DNA of 49,371 bases from Paraperlucidibaca sp. Lineage in GTDB: Bacteria > Pseudomonadota > Gammaproteobacteria > Pseudomonadales > Moraxellaceae. A model generated the notes under the pieces. That model was not told the DNA's origin. It searched no databases and saw nothing but the letters and a program-made list of their open reading frames with translations. How positions within the stretch are numbered: position 1 is the first letter of the stretch; each line of letters begins with the position of its first letter. The position numbers and the translations under genes were made by a program. Location of the stretch: the NCBI GenBank assembly GCA_018066805.1, contig JAGPVX010000051.1, positions 1-49,371 of the forward strand, written 5' to 3'. Shown here piece by piece: positions 19,223-32,500 of the stretch.

Positions 19223-19627
19223 CTAATCTTCGCGATGAAGCTCTTCAATATCCGCCAAATGCATCTCTAACGCGCGATAGGAGATAAGAATCTCCCTGAG
19301 TGACAACACCAGCGATGCCAACATCAGCAGCAAGCTCAAAATGAAGCTAATCAAGGCCAAGTTGGGCTGACTAAGCAGCACCATACCGATGCAGACAATA
19401 CACATCACCATGCTCGACACACCGCAAGCCTGCATATTGCGAATCAGTAGCAAGCGGTGACGCAAATGTGCCATTTGCGCCAATACGGCTGGTTCAGGTT
19501 TTAGCTTGTACTGATCATGGAGTTGGCGAATCAGATTCGCTAAAGCCAAGAAGCGATTGGTAAACGCCAGCAACAGCAAGGAAATTGCTGGGAATAGAAT
19601 CGATGGTGTGCTGACGTTAATATCCAT
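19223..19627 (-). CDS. DUF2721-family membrane protein
   Basis: This 134-residue protein has an N-terminal hydrophobic stretch (about residues 8-28), a basic cytoplasmic-type segment with NRFLALANLIRQL, and two more hydrophobic segments (about 66-86 and 91-110) joined by a short polar turn. The pattern of a conserved R-L-H/R-D helix after the first membrane segment fits the DUF2721 family. Function is unknown. It is separated from rluB by ten bases on the same strand and may be cotranscribed. Confidence 0.72.
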   Translation of the reverse strand: MDINVSTPSILFPAISLLLLAFTNRFLALANLIRQLHDQYKLKPEPAVLAQMAHLRHRLLLIRNMQACGVSSMVMCIVCIGMVLLSQPNLALISFILSLLLMLASLVLSLREILISYRALEMHLADIEELHRED

Positions 19628-19637
19628 GGCTTAGCGC

Positions 19638-20630
19638 TTATTTGTCCGTGCCGCCATCACGACGCTGCTGACGCAAATAGCCGCCCTTACGTGGTGACTC
19701 TGCACTTTCAGCAGGCTTGCGCTCACGGCGCACGGGCTTATCTGACGATGTCCGCACTGGTTTCTCAGTGTTACGCGCCGGTTTATCGCTAGAACGTGAT
19801 GCACCATCGACAAAACGTGGTTTCAGCGGATTTTCACGCTGCTTTTCAATGCGGCGACGCGTGATGCCAAAGATGCCGGAGCCATTGCGACGAGGACGTA
19901 ATTCAACCGCACCTAGAAGCTTATCGATATCGGGTTTATCAAGCTCAATCCAGCGGCCAGTACGCAGTTCGCGCGGCAATACTTGTGTGCCGTAGCGAGT
20001 ACGTAGCAAGCGGCTTACTTTCAGCTCCTGCGACTCAAATAAGCGACGCACTTCGCGGTTACGCCCCTCCTTCACCACCACTTGCCACCAGCGGTTAAAG
20101 CCTTCGCCACCAAGCTCCGAGACGCTTTCGAACTTGGCAGGGCCATCTTCCAGCTCAACGCCAGCGCATAAGGCGCGCTGAGCATCCTGAGTGAGTTCGC
20201 CCATCACGCGCACAGCGTATTCACGCTCAATTTCGCTGGATGGATGCATTAAACGGTTGGCAAACTGGCCGTCATTGGTAAACAGCAACAAGCCGCTGGA
20301 GTTGATATCAAGACGGCCGACCATGACCCAACGCTCGCCGGTGATGCGCGGCAGGCGGTCAAAAACGGTTGGGCGACCTTCGGGGTCGGAGCGCGAGCAA
20401 ATCTCACCCTCGGGCTTGTAATAGGCAATGACGCGGCGCTGCACATCCGATTCAAGCGAAAACTGCACCAGACGGCCATCAAGGCGCAGCTCATCGGCAA
20501 CGACAATACGGTCGCCAAGCTTGGCCAAGGCGCCATTGACGCTGACGCGACCATCGAGAATGGCCTGTTCCATATGCCGGCGTGAGCCTAAGCCTGAACG
20601 GGCGAGAACTTTCTGTAATTTTTCACTCAT
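19638..20630 (-). CDS. rluB: 23S rRNA pseudouridine(2605) synthase RluB
   Basis: RluB converts a uridine in the peptidyl-transferase region of 23S rRNA to pseudouridine. I start at the ATG at 20630 ([18 protein letters not shown]), giving 330 residues. The N-terminal S4 RNA-binding domain spans about 2-50. The catalytic aspartate lies in [17 protein letters not shown]. The core motif [10 protein letters not shown] follows, and EGQF-like segments support RluB over RsuA. The last 80 residues are basic and low in complexity, rich in R, K, P and S, as in many RluB proteins. The start overlaps the scpB 3' end by eight bases, the usual scpA-scpB-rluB order. Confidence 0.93.
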   Translation of the reverse strand: MSEKLQKVLARSGLGSRRHMEQAILDGRVSVNGALAKLGDRIVVADELRLDGRLVQFSLESDVQRRVIAYYKPEGEICSRSDPEGRPTVFDRLPRITGERWVMVGRLDINSSGLLLFTNDGQFANRLMHPSSEIEREYAVRVMGELTQDAQRALCAGVELEDGPAKFESVSELGGEGFNRWWQVVVKEGRNREVRRLFESQELKVSRLLRTRYGTQVLPRELRTGRWIELDKPDIDKLLGAVELRPRRNGSGIFGITRRRIEKQRENPLKPRFVDGASRSSDKPARNTEKPVRTSSDKPVRRERKPAESAESPRKGGYLRQQRRDGGTDK

Positions 20631-21189
20631 GAGCAGCTGCTTCCAAGTCGGCCGCAATCTCGGCGAGATCGCGTATCGATGCCAGCGCGGGTAAATCCGC
20701 TAGGCTTTTTAAATTAAAATCGTCAAGAAAGTGCCGTGTGGTGGCAAATAACGCCGGCCGGCCGGGCACTTCTTTATGTCCTGCTACACGCACCCATTCG
20801 CGCTCTAGCAGAGTTTTTACAATGGCGGTGCTGACAGACACGCCACGAATATCTTCAATTTCAGAACGCGTGATAGGTTGGCGATAGGCAATCAACGCCA
20901 GTGTCTCTAGCAACGCACGGGAATAACGCTGCGGGCGTTCATCCCAGAGCTTGCTTACCCACGGGCCAACATCATGGCGAACCTGAAAGCGCCAGCCTGA
21001 GGCGACTTGCCTAAGCTCAACGCCGCGATCGGCATAGTCTGCATACAAGGCATCGAGCAAGCTTTTGATACTGCCGGCATCTGGCCGATGTGCTTCATCG
21101 AACAAAGCTTGAATCTGCTCAATGCTCAACGCGCGACCAGCGGCAAACAACGCGCCTTCAATAATCGATTTGAGTTCATCAGGATTCAT
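20623..21189 (-). CDS. scpB: Segregation and condensation protein B
   Basis: ScpB is the winged-helix kite subunit that joins ScpA and SMC in the bacterial condensin. The ATG at 21189 gives 188 residues; a TTG one codon earlier is an alternative. Typical family blocks are [14 protein letters not shown] near the N-terminus, [11 protein letters not shown], and [33 protein letters not shown] in the middle. [25 protein letters not shown] lies near the end. It overlaps scpA by 11 bases and rluB by eight, so the three are translationally coupled. The SMC partner is also in this window at 29515-33015. Confidence 0.93.
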   Translation of the reverse strand: MNPDELKSIIEGALFAAGRALSIEQIQALFDEAHRPDAGSIKSLLDALYADYADRGVELRQVASGWRFQVRHDVGPWVSKLWDERPQRYSRALLETLALIAYRQPITRSEIEDIRGVSVSTAIVKTLLEREWVRVAGHKEVPGRPALFATTRHFLDDFNLKSLADLPALASIRDLAEIAADLEAAAHE

Positions 21190-22108
21190 CAAATGCCCTC
21201 TCTAGATCGCTCTCAGACGAGTCATCGCCAAGATCAAGATCATTGCCTTGTGCCTCGCCAACGCGCGCTCGTACATGCAAGTCGGCAAAAGCATCGGCTT
21301 GGACGATGTCGATTAAGCCTTCTTTGACCAATTCCAAGATCGCCATAAACGACACGACCACACCCAAGCGGCCTTCACTGACACTAAATAATTGCACAAA
21401 TGGCACGAAGCGTTGACCTCGTAATAGCTCCAAAATATTGCTCATGCGTTCGCGCAAAGACAGCGATTCGCGTGAAACTTGGTGTGACACGGTTAAATCG
21501 GCGCGGCTCAACACATCTTGCAAGGCCAATAATAGTTCGCGTAGCTCAACCTGTGGCGGCTCTACTGGGCGCTGGTAATCCGGCGCTTGTGCTTGCGCGA
21601 CAAAAAAGTCACGGCCTTCGCAAGGTAGGCTATCGATATGCTCAGCGGCTTGCTTGAAGCGCTCATATTCTTGCAACCGACGAATAAGCTCAGCTCGTGG
21701 ATCGGCCTCTTCTTCACCCTCGGCATTGACGGGGCGCGGCAACAGTAAGCGTGACTTAATTTCGCCCAACCAAGCTGCCATCAGCAGATATTCAGCAGCT
21801 AAATCGAAATTAGCCGCCTGCATCAAATTCACGTATTCCAAATATTGGTGGGTAATACGCGCCACCGGAATATTCAAAATATCGATATTTTGCGCACGAA
21901 TAAGATAGAGCAGAAGATCTAGTGGCCCCTCGAAAGTGTCGAGAAAAACACGTAGGGCATCGGGCGGAATATAGAGGTCATCGGGAAGCTTGGTGTAGTC
22001 CTCGCCATTCACCTTTGCAATAGCAAACAAGTCTGCCGGCGGCGTCATTGACACCTCGGGAACTTGATTACTGGTGCTTTCGGCTGTGGTCATGGACTCA
22101 GCTGGCAT
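21179..22108 (-). CDS. scpA: Segregation and condensation protein A
   Basis: ScpA is the kleisin that bridges the SMC heads. The product is 309 residues. After a poorly conserved N-terminal region (about 1-50), it shows the family signature FEGPLDLLLYLIRAQNIDILNIPVARITHQYLEYV (written in overlapping parts: FEGPLDLLLYLI, then NIDILNIPVARIT). LAAEYLLMAAWLGEIKSRLLLP follows. The C-terminal winged helix (VVSFMAILELVKEGLI) binds the SMC head. The exact start is uncertain because several methionines lie in the variable N-terminus. The preceding 98-base gap is AT-rich and includes CATAAT on the minus strand as a possible -10. Confidence 0.93.
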   Translation of the reverse strand: MPAESMTTAESTSNQVPEVSMTPPADLFAIAKVNGEDYTKLPDDLYIPPDALRVFLDTFEGPLDLLLYLIRAQNIDILNIPVARITHQYLEYVNLMQAANFDLAAEYLLMAAWLGEIKSRLLLPRPVNAEGEEEADPRAELIRRLQEYERFKQAAEHIDSLPCEGRDFFVAQAQAPDYQRPVEPPQVELRELLLALQDVLSRADLTVSHQVSRESLSLRERMSNILELLRGQRFVPFVQLFSVSEGRLGVVVSFMAILELVKEGLIDIVQADAFADLHVRARVGEAQGNDLDLGDDSSESDLERAFDES

Positions 22109-22206
22109 GGCGTTATCTCGGAGTTTGCCGCTTCTCAGCGGTAGGTTTGGCGAATTATGCCGCTATTTTAATGAAATAACCCGCCATTTTTAGCTTTTAG
22201 CCGTTG

Positions 22207-22830
22207 TTAGTCGCGAAAGGCGCTGACATCGCCTAGACCTTCGCGCATGACTTCCGGCGTATCGGTAGTGAAATCAATCACCGATGTGCTGCTAACGCCG
22301 CCATGTCCTGAATCCAAAATGGCCTCTACCCGACGCGCCAGACGCTCAACTATCTCATCAGGATCGGTCATCGGCAGTGAGTCGCCGGGCATCAATAACG
22401 TTGCGGTTAACAGCGGCTCGTCTAGCAACGCCAATAGCCCAAGCGGCACGGGGTGCGCTGGCACACGAATACCAATGCTTTGTTTTTTCGGATGCAATAA
22501 GCGCTTCGGCACTTCGCGCGTGCCCGGCAAAATAAAAGTGTAAGGTCCTGGCGTATGCGCTTTTAGCAGGCGAAATACGCTGTTGTCGACCTTGGCATAA
22601 GTGCCGATTTCCGATAAATCGCGGCACATCAGCGTTAGATGGTGAGACTCATCGAGCTCACGCAAGCGGCGCAGGCGCTCCATCGCGGATTTATCGCCAA
22701 TGCGGCAAGCAAGTACATAGCTGGCATCGGTGGCCATGACAATTAGATCGCCCGCCATTAGGCGATCAGCGGCCTGTTTCAGTAAGCGTGGCTGAGGATT
22801 ATCTGGGTGAATACGCCAATGCTGTGTCAT
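22207..22830 (-). CDS. yciO: YciO-type Sua5/YrdC-family protein
   Basis: This 207-residue member of the YrdC-like dsRNA-binding fold family has LIVMATDASYVLACRIGD at the nucleotide pocket, RLRRLRELDESHHLTLMCRDLSEI, and PGPYTFILPGTREVPKRL. The SIGIRVPAHP block follows. The pattern matches YciO rather than the essential TsaC/Sua5. YciO has weak threonylcarbamoyl-AMP activity reported in E. coli, and its role is unclear. The Shine-Dalgarno AAGGAT lies before the ATG at 22830. It lies next to rnm (YciV), the same pairing as in the E. coli trp region. Confidence 0.85.
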   Translation of the reverse strand: MTQHWRIHPDNPQPRLLKQAADRLMAGDLIVMATDASYVLACRIGDKSAMERLRRLRELDESHHLTLMCRDLSEIGTYAKVDNSVFRLLKAHTPGPYTFILPGTREVPKRLLHPKKQSIGIRVPAHPVPLGLLALLDEPLLTATLLMPGDSLPMTDPDEIVERLARRVEAILDSGHGGVSSTSVIDFTTDTPEVMREGLGDVSAFRD

Positions 22831-22855
22831 GGGTAAATCCTTAAGGTGCTTATAC

Positions 22856-23737
22856 TTATACTAGTTGAGGAGCTGCTTGTTCTGAACTAAAGGCATCTGC
22901 GGCCCAACCCCAACGCTGCCAAACGGGCTCGCAGCCTTTGGGCAATTTCGGGAACCGGCCCAAAGCAATCCACGGCGCCGGTTTGCCATGATAATCACTG
23001 CCTTGCGATGCTGCCAAGCCACGTTGCTGCGCGAGTTGGGCTAGATACTGCACCATATCGGGCTTTTCAGTCGCCGTGGCTACCTCAATAGCCAAGCCGC
23101 CAGCATCTTGAAACGCCGTCATCATCTCGCGCATTTTGGTTCGTGACAGCGGGTAACGGCCGGGATGCGCCAACACCGGCACCCCACCCGCCTGCAAAAT
23201 CCACGACACGGTATCCTCCAAACTGGCCCAAGGCATGGGCACAGACGCCGGTTTGCGCGGGCCTAAATAGCGATCGAAACCCTGCTGCACCGTAGTGACA
23301 TGACCATTTGTATATAGCCATTGACCAAAATGTGTACGGCTAATGCTTTCCGGGTCACGCGCGAGTGCCAGTACACCTTCATATACGCCGGTCATGCCCA
23401 GCGTTTCTAAACGCTCAGCAATAGCGATAGCGCGGCGCGCACGAGCGCCGGCCTGCTGAGCAAGGCCTGCAACTAGCACGGGATGATGAATATCGACTTG
23501 CAGGCCAATAATATGAACATTATGCACACCCCAGCTGGCAGAAATCTCAACGCCGGGAATCAAAGTAATACCATGCTCGAGCGCAGCTTCTTGCGCCTCT
23601 GGCACACCCGAAACACTGTCGTGATCGGTCAATGCCAAAGCTTTGACTCCGGCTTTCGCGGCCAAGGCGACTAATTCAGTAGGCGATAAACTGCCGTCGG
23701 AATAGCGGCTATGGCTGTGTAAATCGATCGCGGGCAT
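22856..23737 (-). CDS. rnm: PHP-domain 5'-3' exoribonuclease / nucleotide phosphatase (RNase AM, YciV)
   Basis: This 293-residue PHP-domain metal-dependent hydrolase has the N-terminal metal motif DLHSHSRYSDG, then LALTDHDSVSG, LIPGVEISA with VHIIGL, VLAHPGRY, and the C-terminal SQGSDYHGK. All metal-binding histidines and aspartates are in place. In E. coli YciV was shown to be RNase AM, which trims 5' ends of rRNA and degrades short oligoribonucleotides and 3',5'-bisphosphonucleotides. The gene is divergent from yciB, with an 83-base gap, and sits 25 bases upstream of yciO on the same strand. Confidence 0.88.
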   Translation of the reverse strand: MPAIDLHSHSRYSDGSLSPTELVALAAKAGVKALALTDHDSVSGVPEAQEAALEHGITLIPGVEISASWGVHNVHIIGLQVDIHHPVLVAGLAQQAGARARRAIAIAERLETLGMTGVYEGVLALARDPESISRTHFGQWLYTNGHVTTVQQGFDRYLGPRKPASVPMPWASLEDTVSWILQAGGVPVLAHPGRYPLSRTKMREMMTAFQDAGGLAIEVATATEKPDMVQYLAQLAQQRGLAASQGSDYHGKPAPWIALGRFPKLPKGCEPVWQRWGWAADAFSSEQAAPQLV

Positions 23738-23820
23738 GGTCTGCGCTCATGTGCTGCTTTAAGATGCAGCACTTTAGCAGGTTTGCCGCGGCTTGCGGCA
23801 CTCACCGAGACGGAGCTGTC

Positions 23821-24378
23821 ATGAAAGCCTTGTTGGATTTCCTACCCATCATCTTGTTTTTTATCGCTTATAAATTAGAAGGCGTGTTTGTCGCCGCCGG
23901 CGTGTTAATGGCCGCTGTCGTGGTCATCTACGGCTATATGTGGTGGCAACAGCGGCGCTTAGAAACCAGCCAATGGATCACCGTCGCCGCCACCTTAGGC
24001 TTGGGCTCGTTAACGCTCATTTTGCACGATGAAAAATACCTGCAATGGAAAGCGCCTGGCGTCTACGTCTTACTCGCACTGGTTTTTCTCGGCAGCCAAT
24101 GGCTGGGCTCACAACCAATCATCCAGCGCATGATGGGTCACGCGGTGAACTTAAACCCAGCGCAATGGCGCGGCCTCAATATGGCTTGGGCGATATTTTT
24201 CCTCGTCGCCGCTGCTGCTAATGCCGCCGTCGTGCTGTATTGGACAGAGTATTGGGTCGACTTTAAGCTTTTTGGCAGCATGGCAATGACCTTCGGCTTC
24301 GTTATTGCGCAAGGCGTTTGGCTAGTAAAAAGTGGTGCGATAATTGAAGCGCCGGCTCAGGAAAATGGAGAACAATAA
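23821..24378 (+). CDS. yciB: Inner-membrane septation protein A / YciB
   Basis: YciB is a multi-pass inner-membrane protein involved in envelope integrity and cell division. I start at the ATG at 23821 ([18 protein letters not shown]), preceded by GGAG, giving 185 residues; an upstream ATG at 23749 lacks support and would extend past the family's usual length. Hallmarks are FLPIILFF at the very N-terminus, [28 protein letters not shown] and [14 protein letters not shown]. About five membrane segments are visible. It shares one base with yciI (TAATG), so the two are coupled. Confidence 0.92.
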   Translation: MKALLDFLPIILFFIAYKLEGVFVAAGVLMAAVVVIYGYMWWQQRRLETSQWITVAATLGLGSLTLILHDEKYLQWKAPGVYVLLALVFLGSQWLGSQPIIQRMMGHAVNLNPAQWRGLNMAWAIFFLVAAAANAAVVLYWTEYWVDFKLFGSMAMTFGFVIAQGVWLVKSGAIIEAPAQENGEQ

Positions 24379-24677
24379 TGTGGTATGCCCTTTGGTGTGA
24401 AGATACTCCCGACTCTTTATCAGGCCGCCAAGCTGCACGCCCAGCGCACTTAGCTCGCTTAAACGCGCTCAAAGATGAAGGCCGCCTACTTCTTGCTGGG
24501 CCACTGCCGGCCATCGATAGCCCAGACCCCGGCCCTGCTGGTTTCACTGGCAGTTTGGTGGTTGCAGAGTTCGACAGCCTCGTAGATGCGCAGGCGTTTG
24601 CCGATAGTGACCCCTATGTGGCCGCCGGTGTTTATGCGCGCGTTACGGTTAAGCCTTTTAAGCTCACCTTGCCATAA
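24378..24677 (+). CDS. yciI: YciI-family protein
   Basis: This is a 99-residue ferredoxin-like alpha/beta-fold protein. [24 protein letters not shown] carries the conserved histidine and the GP turn, and [13 protein letters not shown] the conserved aspartate and DPY. These features define the YciI family. Such proteins bind small molecules, but the cellular role is unknown. The start overlaps the yciB stop by one base, as seen for this pair in other gammaproteobacteria. Its stop codon is the only in-frame stop before the next gene (see findings). Confidence 0.88.
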   Translation: MWYALWCEDTPDSLSGRQAARPAHLARLNALKDEGRLLLAGPLPAIDSPDPGPAGFTGSLVVAEFDSLVDAQAFADSDPYVAAGVYARVTVKPFKLTLP

Positions 24678-24684
24678 GCATTCT

Positions 24685-24728
24685 ATTTTGAAACCGCTTA
24701 TTTTGAAGCTACTGATTTTGAAGCGTTT
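24685..24728 (+). repeat. Three imperfect 15-base tandem repeats
   Basis: Between yciI and the MnmC-type gene lie three tandem units of about 15 bases, each with the core TTTTGAA followed by a C-rich triplet pair. They end directly before the ATG at 24729. No other Shine-Dalgarno-like purine run is present in the 51-base gap than the GAAG in the last unit. Confidence 0.75.
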
Positions 24729-25886
24729 ATGACGCAGCACATTGTCGTTGTTGGCGCTGGCATAGCTGGCGCTAGTTGCGCATGGGTATTGGCTAATCGC
24801 GGCTATCGAATCACTGTGCTCGATGCCGCTAGCAAGCCTGGCTCCGGCGGCTCTGGTAATCCCTTAGCGATTGTTTATCCTAAACTGGTTAATGCCGAGC
24901 TAACGCCTAACCATCTGCAGTCATTAGCCTATTTGCATACTTTGGCGCTGCTACAACAGCCACCGTTTGCGGAACATTATCAGCAAACCGGCGTGCTTTG
25001 GCTTGATCAAGAGCGCAGCTTGCAAGATGTCGACGCCAGCCATCCATGGTGGCAAAAACAGGTTTGGCGCTTAGATGCTGAGGCTGCCAGCGAGCAAGCC
25101 GGCGTAACGTTAAATCGTTCGGCATTGTGGTTCCCCGATGCTGGCTTTATTCGTACGGATGGGCTGTTACGCACGCTATTGGCGCATGAGAATATTCGCA
25201 CAGTGTTTAATACCCGTGTGTGCGGGGCGGAAGCTCTAGATTCGCGATGGCGTATTAGCAGCACGCAAGGTTACTTTTCTGCCGAAGCGCTGGTATTGGC
25301 CTACGCCGGTGGCTCAGCAATTCCACTCACCGATGGCCTGCCCTTGCGCCCTGTGCGTGGGCAAATCTCGCAATTTCCAACAGCATTTCCGCTGCGCACC
25401 ACACTTTGTTATGGCGGGTATTTAACGCCTAGCGATAATGGCAATCACTGCGTCGGCGCGACTTTTTCGCCGATGGACTTACAAACGGATATTCGTCGCC
25501 AAGATCATCAATTTAATGCCAATGAGTTAGGCAAAAGCGTACCGAGTTTGGCAGAAAGCCTGCCGCCACTAGATGACTGGCAAGGCCGCGCTAGCCTGCG
25601 CTGGCAAACGCCCGACTTCTCACCAATGGCTGGCCGTCATGATCCATCGCTGCTACATGCATTAACTGCGTATCCGCCACGAAAACATCGACCTGAACTC
25701 GCAACGCCTGATCTACCGCCGCTCTATGTCAGCATAGGCCACGGTGCCAAAGGCTATACGCAGGCTTGGGTAGCTGCGGAAATCATTGCCAATGGCATAT
25801 CGAACACGCCCTCGCCGTGGCCAGATTTTATAGCCAAGCAGCTAGCACCAGATCGATTTATTTGGCGGGATTGGCAGCGTGGGCGC

Positions 25887-25916
<30 letters not shown>
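24729..25916 (+). CDS. mnmC: MnmC-type FAD-dependent oxidoreductase, stand-alone C-terminal domain
   Basis: The 395-residue protein corresponds to the oxidase half of bifunctional MnmC, which removes the carboxymethyl group from cmnm5(s2)U34 in tRNA. It has an N-terminal FAD motif VVGAGIAGASCAWVLANRG, then GSGGSGNPLAIVYPKL, PVRGQISQFP, LCYGGYLTP, CVGATF, and a C-terminal GHGAKGYTQAWVAAEIIA. These match the E. coli MnmC oxidase domain block by block. The methyltransferase domain that precedes it in E. coli is absent; yciI lies directly upstream. A separate methyltransferase would be needed to complete mnm5U. A general glycine/D-amino acid oxidase is the alternative, but the PKL and LCYGGYLTP blocks favour MnmC. 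Confidence 0.8.
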
Positions 25917-29487
<3,571 letters not shown>

Positions 29488-29514
29488 GTTGATTTGGTTC
29501 GTCGAAATGCTGGC

Positions 29515-32500
29515 TTATTGATTCGCCAACGCGGCGGCTTCATCCACATTGACCGAGACTAATCGCGATACGCCCGGCTCTTGCATCGTGACACCCATTA
29601 GCTGCGTGGCCATTTCCATGGCAATTTTATTGTGCGTAATATAAATGAACTGGACCTGCTGTGACATCTCTTCTACTAATCTAGCAAAACGAGCCACGTT
29701 AGCGTCATCCAGCGGCGCATCGACCTCATCCAATAAACAGAATGGCGCCGGGTTGAGCTGGAAGATCGAAAACACCAACGACAACGCCGTTAGTGCTTTT
29801 TCACCACCCGAGAGCAGGTGAATTGTCGAGTTCTTCTTGCCTGGTGGGCGCGCCATAATTGTCACGCCGGCCTCGAGCAAATCATCGTCAGTCAGTGCTA
29901 AATAGGCACTGCCGCCGCCAAAGACTTTCGGAAACAGCGCCTGCAAGCCAATGTTGACCTTCTCAAAGGTCTCCTTAAACAAGGCGCGAGTTTCCTTATC
30001 AATTTTGCGGATGGCATTTTCCAATGTCTCTAGCGCTTCCATTAGATCGGCATCTTGCTGATCTAAGTAGGTTTTTCGCTCAGATGAACTGGTAAACTCA
30101 TCAATTGCTGCCAAGTTAATAGCACCCAATCGCGAGATGCGCAGACCCACGCGCTCCAATGACAACTGCCACTCTTGCTCGCTCGCCTGAGCTGGCAACT
30201 GTTCGAGCATTTGCGCTAAGTCGCCCTGAGCTTCCTTCAATAAATCCGCCTGAGCATCGCGGCGAGTAGCGATGTTTTGCCACTCCATGCGCAGGCTATT
30301 GAGGCTGTCACGAACAATTTGCTGCTGTTGATCGGCGCGGGCACGGCCAGCCTCAGCATCGCGTAACTGTGTTTGCAAGGCCTCAACTTGGTCACGAAGT
30401 TGCGCTAACTGCGCCTCGGTTTCCAAATGCTGCTCGAGTAAAGCCTCAAGCATTTGCGGGTCTTCCGAAGCCGCTTGGTTAATGCCTAACAGTTGCTCAG
30501 CCAAACTTTCGCGGCGTTCGCGCAGCTCATCGACTTGTGAACTCACACGCTCAAGGCCGGCGCGCAAGCCTTGGCAGCGTGCGGTAAGGGTTTGTGTCGC
30601 CAGCGCACTGCGGTGCAGGCCATCGCGCTTATCGCGCTGCATTTGCCGAGCCTGCTCAACCCGATCGCGCAAACCTTCACGCTGGCTTAGTAAAACTTCG
30701 CGCTGATGCGTGTCATTGCTCATCAGATCGATGGCTTCTTGCAGGCTTAATCTGGCCTCAGCTAAATACTCATGGTCGATCTGCGTTTGCCGGCTGACCT
30801 CATCAATTTCTTGCAAAATGCGGTCACGACGAGCAATGAACTGCTCTAGCCGTACTTGTCGCGCGCCAATTTGCCCCTGCGTATCGCTGACTTGTCGATA
30901 GCGTGCCGTGACATCGCGCTGCTGTTGCTCGCGATTGACCTCGGCATCACGCAATGACTCTCGTAACTGCTGCTGTTCGCTTTGCGCGGCATCAAGCTCA
31001 GCACTTAATAGCTCGCGCTGCTCTGCCAATTCACCCAATTCACGCCGGCGCGCTAACTCACCGGCGCTGGCATCTTGCGCCTGCGTTTGCACGCGCAGCC
31101 AATGCTGGCCCAACCACAGGCCATCCTGCGTGATCAACGAACTTGTAGCAGCCAACTGATGGCGTTGTGCCAAGGCATGCGGCAGCGATTCAGCTGTCAG
31201 CACCTGACTCAAGGCCTGCTGCAACCAATGCGGAGCCCCTGTGACCTGCGCTGCCAATGTGCCTTCAGTAGTTAGCGCTGCGCCATTCGAGGCCTCAGCA
31301 ACCGACAATACACCTTGCGGCAAGTCATTAAGCTGATCGGCCAGATGATCTAATGAACCCACCGACACCGTGTGTAATTGCGCACCCAAGACAGTCTCAA
31401 TCGCCCGCTCCCAACCCGGCGTTACCCGCAGCGCGTGAGCAATTGGTGTGGTATCGATTTGATGTGCTTGCAGCCACGAGTTAACGCCGCGCTGGCCTTT
31501 TTCAGCCGCCTCTTGCAGCGCCAATAACGCCGATTCACGCCCCGAGAGTGCCTGCAAGGCTTGGCGCTTGGCATCTAGTCGTGTACCGGCATCGCCTAAG
31601 GCCACACGTTGCGACTGCAAAGATTCGACAGTGTCATCGAGGCGCTGCTGCGCTTCATCGGCCATGAGCTGATGCTCTGCGGCCTGCTCATTGAGCTCAT
31701 CGAGCTCCGCCTGCAAAGTGCCACCAGATAAGCCCGCTTGCTCAGCTTCCAGTCGCCCTAAGCGCTCTTGGCTGCGGCGCAAGGCCTGCTCTTGATGGGC
31801 AATGCGTGATTGCTCAACTTCAGCGCGTTGGCGTGGTGCTTGTGATTGCTGCTGAAATTGCTCCCAGCTCTGCTGCCATTCGTTCAGCGTCAGCTCAGCT
31901 TCAGCAACTTGCTCATTGGCGGCCTCCGCTTCCGCTTCCAATAGGTCCTGCTGCGGCGATAGCTCCATGAGCTCCGACTCGGCTAGCGTTAACGCTTCGC
32001 GGTCAGTCGCCAATAGTTGCTGAGCTTGCTCACGCTGCTGCTCAACACTGTTTATTGAGGCGTTAATTTCGCTGATGCGCTCGAGCTGATAGCGCTGGGA
32101 TTGCTGCAAACGTGCTATGTCGCTGCCGAGTTGGTAATACTGACTTTGCACGCGATTAAACTCATCGCTAACGCTAAATTGCAGCTCACGATCTCGCGTA
32201 ATCGCAGTTTCAAACTCACGCACGCTGGCGGTTGCTGCTTCCAAGCGCGTTTCTAACTCGCGAATCTGTGCTTCTTGCTGCGTGACTTGGCTCTCAAGGC
32301 CACGCCAGCGCAAGGCATAAAGTTGGTCGCGGAGCAGGCGCTCTTCTTCCTTTAATTCTTTATAACGCTCGGCATCACGCGCTTGCTTTTCCAAATGCGA
32401 CAGCTGCTTGCCCAACTCATCGCGAATATCGCTGAGGCGCGATAGGTTCTCGCGAGTGTGACGCATACGATTTTCAGTTTCGCGGCGACGCTCTTTGTAC

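Noticed and set aside
19638-19900. Low-complexity basic 3' end of rluB suggesting a frameshift or fused fragment
   Set aside because: RluB proteins commonly have a variable, basic C-terminal tail; the frame is continuous.
31800-32400. Repetitive Q/E/L codons that look like a repeat array
   Set aside because: They encode the SMC coiled coil; no exact DNA repeats or spacers are present.
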